Assembly (NCBI GenBank): GCA_014360655.1
Contig: JACIXC010000003.1
Location: 1 to 64,000 of the forward strand
Direction of reading: 5' to 3'
DNA: 64,000 bases
From: Actinomycetota bacterium
GTDB taxonomy: Bacteria > Actinomycetota > Geothermincolia > Geothermincolales > RBG-13-55-18
Made by a program: the position numbers and the translations under genes. Of the stretch, positions 59,612 through 64,000 are shown piece after piece. How positions within the stretch are numbered: position 1 is the first letter of the stretch; every line of letters begins with the position of its first letter. Under the pieces are notes generated by a model. The model did not search any database, was not told the DNA's origin, and saw only the letters and a program-made list of their open reading frames with translations.

Positions 59612-61003
59612 ATGCTCTGGGTCATCGAGGCCAAGGATGATTTCTCTTTCGGTTACCGGGCGGGGAGGGCCCGCGAGGTACTTTTCCGCGCGGCGCTCGC
59701 GCGGGCCGGGGCTTTCCTCAACAGCCGCGGCGCCGATCCTGCCGTGACCGCGCGCAGGGCCGAACGCCACCTCGCCCTGCTCGCCGAGCGATATCCTGCC
59801 CAGCGGGACCGTGTGCAGGGCCTCGCACGCGCCCTGGGCAAGGACGAGCGCGAGGTGACGGCGGCCGCGCTGGCCCTGGCCTCCCTGCCGGGGACGGGGT
59901 GCACCAACTTCGCCGCCGTCCCTCCCGCCACCTCCGACGGGAAGGTCTACGTCTCCTGGAACTTCGACCTCTCCCCCTTCATCCGCCTGCTCATCGGTCG
60001 CATGCCCCTCTACGTGCGCGACATCGCGGGCAGCAAGCCCTACCTCTGCCTGGGCATGCCGGTCCTCTTCGGCATCGGGGTGATGAACGGGGACGGGCTG
60101 TGCTCCTGCGTCAACTCCGTGGGGGCCATGGACGCCGGCGAGGGCCTCACCTTCTTCGAGCTCAACAACCTGGCCATGGAGACGCAGTCCACGGTGGACG
60201 GGGCGGTGGGCGTCTGGAGGGACAACCCGCGCGAGGTGGTGCCCGGCCTGGCCATGGCCATCATCATGAACTCCAACAACATCTTCGCGGACATGAAGGG
60301 CGACGCGGCGGTGATAGAGCACTCCCATAACCACATGGCGGTGGAGAAGGCCGCCGACCACGGCGGGGTGCTGGCCTCGGCCAACCACCACCAGTTCCTG
60401 GACCGGAGCCTTTCCGGCGGCGCCGATCCCTCCGTCGAGCCCCTTATAGCCGGGTCCTTCGCCCGCCTGGCGCGCATGTGGGAACTCCTGGAATTCTTCA
60501 AGGGGAACATCGACCGGCGCACCATCAGGATGATCACCACCGACCACGGCCTCAACTACTCCACCCTGGCCGAGTTCGGCATCGAGCCCGACCCGTACGG
60601 GGAGCGCGTTGACGACGCCACCATCTGCTGCCATCCCTGGAACTTCTTCCGCCACCTGCGCAGGATGGAACTGCTGGAGGCGCTGGTGGAGATGAACATC
60701 GCGCGCACCCTCAACTCCATACTCATGGACCCCGCCCGCTGCACCGTCTACATCACACCCGGCAACCCCTGCCGGAAGCAGTACGTGCCGGTATGGGTGG
60801 GAGACGCCCTGCGCATGGAATGGGCGGACCGCGCCCGGGAGGAGATCGACTACCGGCCCGACTGGCGGCCGCGCACGCGCACGCGCCGCATCGACGTCTT
60901 CCGCAGGCCCAACGCCACGGCTGCCAGCGACCGGCTGCGATCGCTCTGGTTGAGGTTCTTCGCGGCTGCGGACCGCCTCATGGCCTCCAGCGTGGTCAAA
61001 TAA
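59612..61003 (+). CDS. C45-family autoproteolytic acyltransferase/hydrolase
   Basis: A 463-residue Ntn-hydrolase. The self-cleavage site and nucleophile are C104 within LPGTGCTNFAAVPPATSDGKVYVSWNFDLSP, the pattern of acyl-CoA:6-APA acyltransferase-like proteins, which cleave just before the Cys. Further signatures are GIGVMNGDGLCSCVNSVGAMDAGEGLTFFELNNLAME and VVPGLAMAIIMNSNNIFADMKGDAAVIEHSH. No signal peptide is evident. The start at 59612 follows GAGGGAGG; the longer frame to 59489 includes remnant DNA. Substrate unknown; an amide or acyl-amino acid is likely. Confidence 0.78.
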   Translation: MLWVIEAKDDFSFGYRAGRAREVLFRAALARAGAFLNSRGADPAVTARRAERHLALLAERYPAQRDRVQGLARALGKDEREVTAAALALASLPGTGCTNFAAVPPATSDGKVYVSWNFDLSPFIRLLIGRMPLYVRDIAGSKPYLCLGMPVLFGIGVMNGDGLCSCVNSVGAMDAGEGLTFFELNNLAMETQSTVDGAVGVWRDNPREVVPGLAMAIIMNSNNIFADMKGDAAVIEHSHNHMAVEKAADHGGVLASANHHQFLDRSLSGGADPSVEPLIAGSFARLARMWELLEFFKGNIDRRTIRMITTDHGLNYSTLAEFGIEPDPYGERVDDATICCHPWNFFRHLRRMELLEALVEMNIARTLNSILMDPARCTVYITPGNPCRKQYVPVWVGDALRMEWADRAREEIDYRPDWRPRTRTRRIDVFRRPNATAASDRLRSLWLRFFAAADRLMASSVVK

Positions 61004-61228
61004 CGCGGCAACGCCACGGGGCCGGTATAAAGGGCTTTAAAAGATAGAGGGGCGGCATCGGGGAACACCGCGTGGCCGGTATTAGAGGTTCCCTTTGGGA
61101 AGGAAACCGCATAAAAGGGGCCTTGCGGGGGAAGGCATGAGCGGCGCACCGACTAGTCTGCATGAACCTGTGCCCCGAGGGGACGAGGCGCGCGGCGTCC
61201 CGCGGAACGCGGGAAGGGAGGGGACGAG
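61004..61228. other. Intergenic region before the E1 genes
   Basis: 225 bases with GC-rich short repeats (GGGGCCGGTATAAAGGG and a second GGCCGGTATTAGAGG). TATAAA at 61025 might be a -10. No gene supported. Confidence 0.35.
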
Positions 61229-62254
61229 ATGAAAGTGAACGGCGAGCCGTTATACAGGCAGATGGCGCGCATGCGCTTCTTCGAGGAGGCCCTGGCGGAC
61301 CTCTGGGAGCGGGGCCTCATCTCGGGCGAGATGCACCTGGGCGTGGGAGAGGAGGCGGTGGTGGCAGGGGTGACGGCGCACCTGGAAGAGGGCGATGCCA
61401 TGGCCCTGGACCACCGTTCCACCCCACCCCTGGTGGCCAGGGGCGTGGACCTGGTTTCCCTTTTCCTGGAGATGCTGGGAGACGCGCAGGGTCTCTGCGG
61501 GGGGTGGGGAGGCCACATGCACCTCTTCTCGCGGGAGCACCTGGCCTGCTCTTCGGGCATCGTGGGCTCCTCCGCCCCCCTGGGAGCGGGCTTCGCCCTA
61601 GCCGCCCAGCACCTCGGCCGGGGGAAGGTGGCGGTCTCCTTCTTCGGGGAGGGGGCCGCCAACCAGGGCATGCTTCTGGAAAGCCTCAACCTGGCCGCGG
61701 CCTGGAAGCTGCCCCAGGTCTTCGTGTGCAAGGACAACCGCTGGGCCATCACCACCCGCTCGCGCGCGGTGACGGGTGGAGACCTGGTGCGCAGGGCGCG
61801 CTCCTTCGGCATGCCGGCCTGCCGCGTTGACGGGACGTGCGTGGAGGCGGTGTGGGAGGCGGCGGGCAGGGCCGTGAGGAGGGCGCGTGCGGGCAGGGGG
61901 CCGAGCTTTCTCCTGGCCACCTGTCCCCGCCCGGAGGGCCATTTCCTGGGCGATCCCCTCCTCAGGGTCTACCGGGAACCGCTCAAGCAGACGCTGGAGA
62001 TCGGCCCGCCGCTCTTGCGCTCTCTCTTCTCCAAACCCCTGCAGGCCTTCGCCCTGCGCCCTCTCTATTTGGGAATTATTGGCAAGACGCTGGCCGTGCT
62101 GGGGACGGAGAAATACCTCCTGTGCCGGGATCCCCTGTGCCGTGCCGCGCGGCTCGTCCCGGAGGATACACGCCGCAGGATAGAGGAGGAAGCGCGGGAA
62201 GAGGTGGCGCGGGCGGTGGCGGAAGCGATGGAAAGGAGGGAGCGCCATGCCTAG
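61229..62254 (+). CDS. Thiamine-diphosphate dehydrogenase E1, alpha subunit
   Basis: A 341-residue ThDP enzyme subunit of the 2-oxo acid/acetoin dehydrogenase family. EMHLGVGEEAVVAGV, GGWGGHMHLF and the ThDP motif GEGAANQGMLLESLNLAAAWKLPQVFVCKDNRWAITT are diagnostic. AAGGGAGGGGACGAG precedes the ATG. It overlaps the beta-subunit gene by eight bases. No E2 or E3 gene follows. AcoA-, PdhA- and BkdA-type subunits share these motifs, so the substrate is not settled. Confidence 0.9.
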   Translation: MKVNGEPLYRQMARMRFFEEALADLWERGLISGEMHLGVGEEAVVAGVTAHLEEGDAMALDHRSTPPLVARGVDLVSLFLEMLGDAQGLCGGWGGHMHLFSREHLACSSGIVGSSAPLGAGFALAAQHLGRGKVAVSFFGEGAANQGMLLESLNLAAAWKLPQVFVCKDNRWAITTRSRAVTGGDLVRRARSFGMPACRVDGTCVEAVWEAAGRAVRRARAGRGPSFLLATCPRPEGHFLGDPLLRVYREPLKQTLEIGPPLLRSLFSKPLQAFALRPLYLGIIGKTLAVLGTEKYLLCRDPLCRAARLVPEDTRRRIEEEAREEVARAVAEAMERRERHA

Positions 62255-63257
62255 GATGACTTTCGCCCAGGCCATCGACTACGCGCTGGGGGAGGCCATG
62301 GCGCGGGACGAGCGGGTGGTCACCTTCGGGGAGGACGTGACCATGCTGCGGCGCGACCTACACGTGCGCTTCGGGCCGCGGCGGGTGCGCCAGGCCCCCA
62401 TTAGCGAGGCCGCCTTCCTGGCCGCCGGCGTGGGCGCCGCCATGGCGGGGCTGCGCCCGGTGGTGGAGATCATGATGGTGGACTTCATCGCCGTGGCCTT
62501 CGACGCCCTGCTCAACGAGGCCACCAAGGTGAGGGCCTTCTCGGGGGGGAAATGGAGCGTCCCCCTGGTGGTGCGCGCGGCCTGCGGCGGGGGATACGGC
62601 GACGGCGGCCAGCACGAGCAGTGCCTGTGGGGGCTGCTCTCCGGCATGCCGGGCATCGCGGTGGTGGTCCCATCCAACCCGGCGGACGCCGCCGGCCTCA
62701 TGCTCTCCGCCATCGAGCACGAGGACCCCGTGGTCTTCCTGGAGCACAAGCTGCTCTCCGACTACTGGCTCGACTACCTGGGGCGCGGCGGGCGGAAAAC
62801 GGTGGATTTCGACGTGCCCCGGGAAGGGGCCGAGGGCGAGGTGGCGTCTCCGCCGGAGGCGGTACCCATCGGCAGGGCGCGCCTGGTCAGGGAGGGGCGG
62901 GACCTCTCCCTGGTCAGCCTGGGCGTGAGCCTGCACCGCTGCGTAGAGGCGGCTCGCTCGCTGGCGGAGCGGGGTATCAGCGCCGAGATCATCGACCTGA
63001 GGAGCGCCTGTCCCCTGGACGTGGAGGCCCTAGCCGCCACCGCCCGCAGAACGGGACGGGTGCTGGTGGTGGACGAGGATTACTTCGCCTATGGCCTTTC
63101 CGGGGAGGTGGCGGCGCTGCTGGCCGAGGCGGGGGTGAAGGCCGACTTCGCCCGCCTCTGCACGCGGGAGGTTGTCCCCTACGACCGCCGCCGGGAGGAC
63201 GAAACCCTACCGGGCGTCCGCGGCATAGAGGAAGCCGCCCTGCGCCTCTGCGGATGA
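62247..63257 (+). CDS. Thiamine-diphosphate dehydrogenase E1, beta subunit
   Basis: A 336-residue transketolase-type partner: MTFAQAIDYALGEAMARDERVVTFGEDVTMLRRDL (E at the ThDP cofactor-activating position), ISEAAFLAAGVGAAMAGLRPVVEIMMVDFIAVAFDALLNEATKVRAFSGGKWSVPLVVR, and the C-terminal VLVVDEDYFAYGLSGEVAALL. It overlaps the alpha gene by eight bases (ATGCCTAG). Together they form the alpha2-beta2 E1. The convergent gene begins 149 bases downstream. Confidence 0.9.
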   Translation: MPRMTFAQAIDYALGEAMARDERVVTFGEDVTMLRRDLHVRFGPRRVRQAPISEAAFLAAGVGAAMAGLRPVVEIMMVDFIAVAFDALLNEATKVRAFSGGKWSVPLVVRAACGGGYGDGGQHEQCLWGLLSGMPGIAVVVPSNPADAAGLMLSAIEHEDPVVFLEHKLLSDYWLDYLGRGGRKTVDFDVPREGAEGEVASPPEAVPIGRARLVREGRDLSLVSLGVSLHRCVEAARSLAERGISAEIIDLRSACPLDVEALAATARRTGRVLVVDEDYFAYGLSGEVAALLAEAGVKADFARLCTREVVPYDRRREDETLPGVRGIEEAALRLCG

Positions 63258-63406
63258 TCCCCCTTGGAGGACGCGGCCCTGCCTTCCAGCAAGGCGGATC
63301 GTGCGGGAGGGCAGGCATGCACGCGCCTCGCCCTTTTCCTGCCCTTCACGTCGCCATCGACCGCGCAGGCCGATGACGTCCCGTAGCGGGCTCTGGCCGG
63401 GCCGGC

Positions 63407-64000
63407 TCAAACCGTTTCCACGTCCAGGATCACCCGCAACGGATTCGTTTCGTAATGCAGGTAATGCCTGAGCGGCCTGACGAGGTCCAGGACGAAGGTG
63501 GTCTCAAGGCTGCTGGGGCCTGTCGTGTGCGTGATGCGGGAAACCGGAAGGTGCCCGAGGAAGACATCGTCTCCCTCGTTCCGGAAACGGCTGTCGGTCA
63601 CGCCAACGCCGGTGACGAAGACGAAGAGGCGCTTCCGGTCCGAAGAATAGTAGCTCTGGGAAAAGGGCAGGCGATCCGCGTTCGTCCCGTCCGTCCTGCG
63701 TATCTCGAAAACGAAACGGTAATAGCTGCCCCGGTCAGACCAGCTGATCCCGGAGATGACCAGGCTCTGGTAAGACTCGCCCCCCATGCTCTGGACATCG
63801 AAGCTGAAGGGCAACTCCTCCGTCCCCGAAGGCGCTTTCTCGCCGGTAGTCTCGGTCTCCCCGGCCTCCCCGGCCTCCCCGGCCTTCCCGCCGGCCGTCT
63901 CCCCGGCTGTCTCCCCGGCCGCCTCTCCGGCCTCGGCCCCGGTGACCTCCTCCGCCACCTCCTCCTCAGCCTTTTCCGCCGGTTGCGACTTGCCGCAACC
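63407..64000 (-). CDS. Probable lipoprotein with C-terminal beta domain (cut by right edge)
   Basis: The frame is open to the window edge. Its first visible codons read GCGKSQPAEKAEEEVAEEV, which is what follows a lipobox, so the signal peptide lies beyond 64000. A low-complexity Gly/Glu/Ala/Thr segment (GEAAGETAGETAGGKAGEAGEAGETET, built from short DNA repeats at 63855-63935) links to a roughly 130-residue beta-rich domain (FSFDVQSMGGESYQSLVISGISWSDRGSYYRFVFEI, VRPLRHYLHYETNPLRVILDVETV) that may be AMIN-like. A shorter in-frame GTG at 63958 is not a credible start. Confidence 0.7.
   Translation of the reverse strand, partial: GCGKSQPAEKAEEEVAEEVTGAEAGEAAGETAGETAGGKAGEAGEAGETETTGEKAPSGTEELPFSFDVQSMGGESYQSLVISGISWSDRGSYYRFVFEIRRTDGTNADRLPFSQSYYSSDRKRLFVFVTGVGVTDSRFRNEGDDVFLGHLPVSRITHTTGPSSLETTFVLDLVRPLRHYLHYETNPLRVILDVETV

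Overview
The window comes from a GC-rich bacterial chromosome. Shine-Dalgarno sites, CCA-encoded tRNA genes, a TadA deaminase with an A34 tRNA-Arg, and two IS elements all point to Bacteria rather than Archaea. The gene set (aldehyde:ferredoxin oxidoreductase, several ferredoxins, a NapH-type polyferredoxin, a FixC/FixX-like pair, many CxxC thiol proteins) suggests an anaerobic or facultatively anaerobic metabolism. A deep-branching, high-GC, Actinomycetota-like organism is my best guess. That is an inference from gene content, not a phylogenetic result.

Layout. 1-2.3 kb: the end of an IS481/IS3-type transposase gene, then a complete IS256-family element. 2.5-8.8 kb: a membrane protein, tRNA-Ser(CGA), a methyltransferase, a TolB-like propeller, tadA, and a ferredoxin plus aldehyde:ferredoxin oxidoreductase operon. 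A two-copy palindromic repeat sits beside tadA. 9.1-11.5 kb: a tandem duplicate of a two-TM HAMP protein with no output domain, followed by a small cytoplasmic protein.

11.5-23.6 kb is the most distinctive region, an arsenic/thiol-redox island made of two operons that both run leftward. Operon A is arsR - ACR3 arsenite exporter - membrane thioredoxin - fused ArsF/ArsG-like protein - thioredoxin-like protein - DUF3343/barrel protein - Fe-S protein. Operon B is arsR - small RHH-like protein - Fe-S protein - CxxC mini-thioredoxin - ArsP-type permease - DGC protein - Cys-rich protein - a permease split into two genes. The ArsR of operon A has a clear palindrome lying inside its own promoter. A second copy of the split permease, under a PadR regulator with its own palindrome, lies at 36.5-38.1 kb.

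23.7-44 kb is mixed: remnants of a cupin gene and an ABC-2 permease, a secreted alpha/beta hydrolase lipoprotein, a SlyD-like FKBP, tRNA-Arg(ACG), lipoproteins, a NapH-like polyferredoxin with a tiny CxxC membrane partner, a FixC/FixX-like pair, a second methyltransferase paralog, an MGMT-like protein, tRNA-Ser(GGA), a C_GCAxxG_C_C protein, a ROK sugar kinase, a GlpA/GlpB/DUF1667-type oxidoreductase operon, msrB-msrA, and a HEPN/MNT pair.

44-64 kb: a dynamin-like GTPase, fluC/crcB with DUF190, then an envelope-glycan block (PQQ-type propeller, two GT-C membrane glycosyltransferases, and two giant GT2-GT4-GT2 glycosyltransferases). A C45-type autoproteolytic hydrolase, the E1 alpha/beta subunits of a thiamine-diphosphate 2-oxo acid (or acetoin) dehydrogenase, and a lipoprotein cut by the right edge finish the window. 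Start codons were re-chosen throughout from ribosome-binding sites, overlaps and paralog alignment. Several starts are GTG or TTG.
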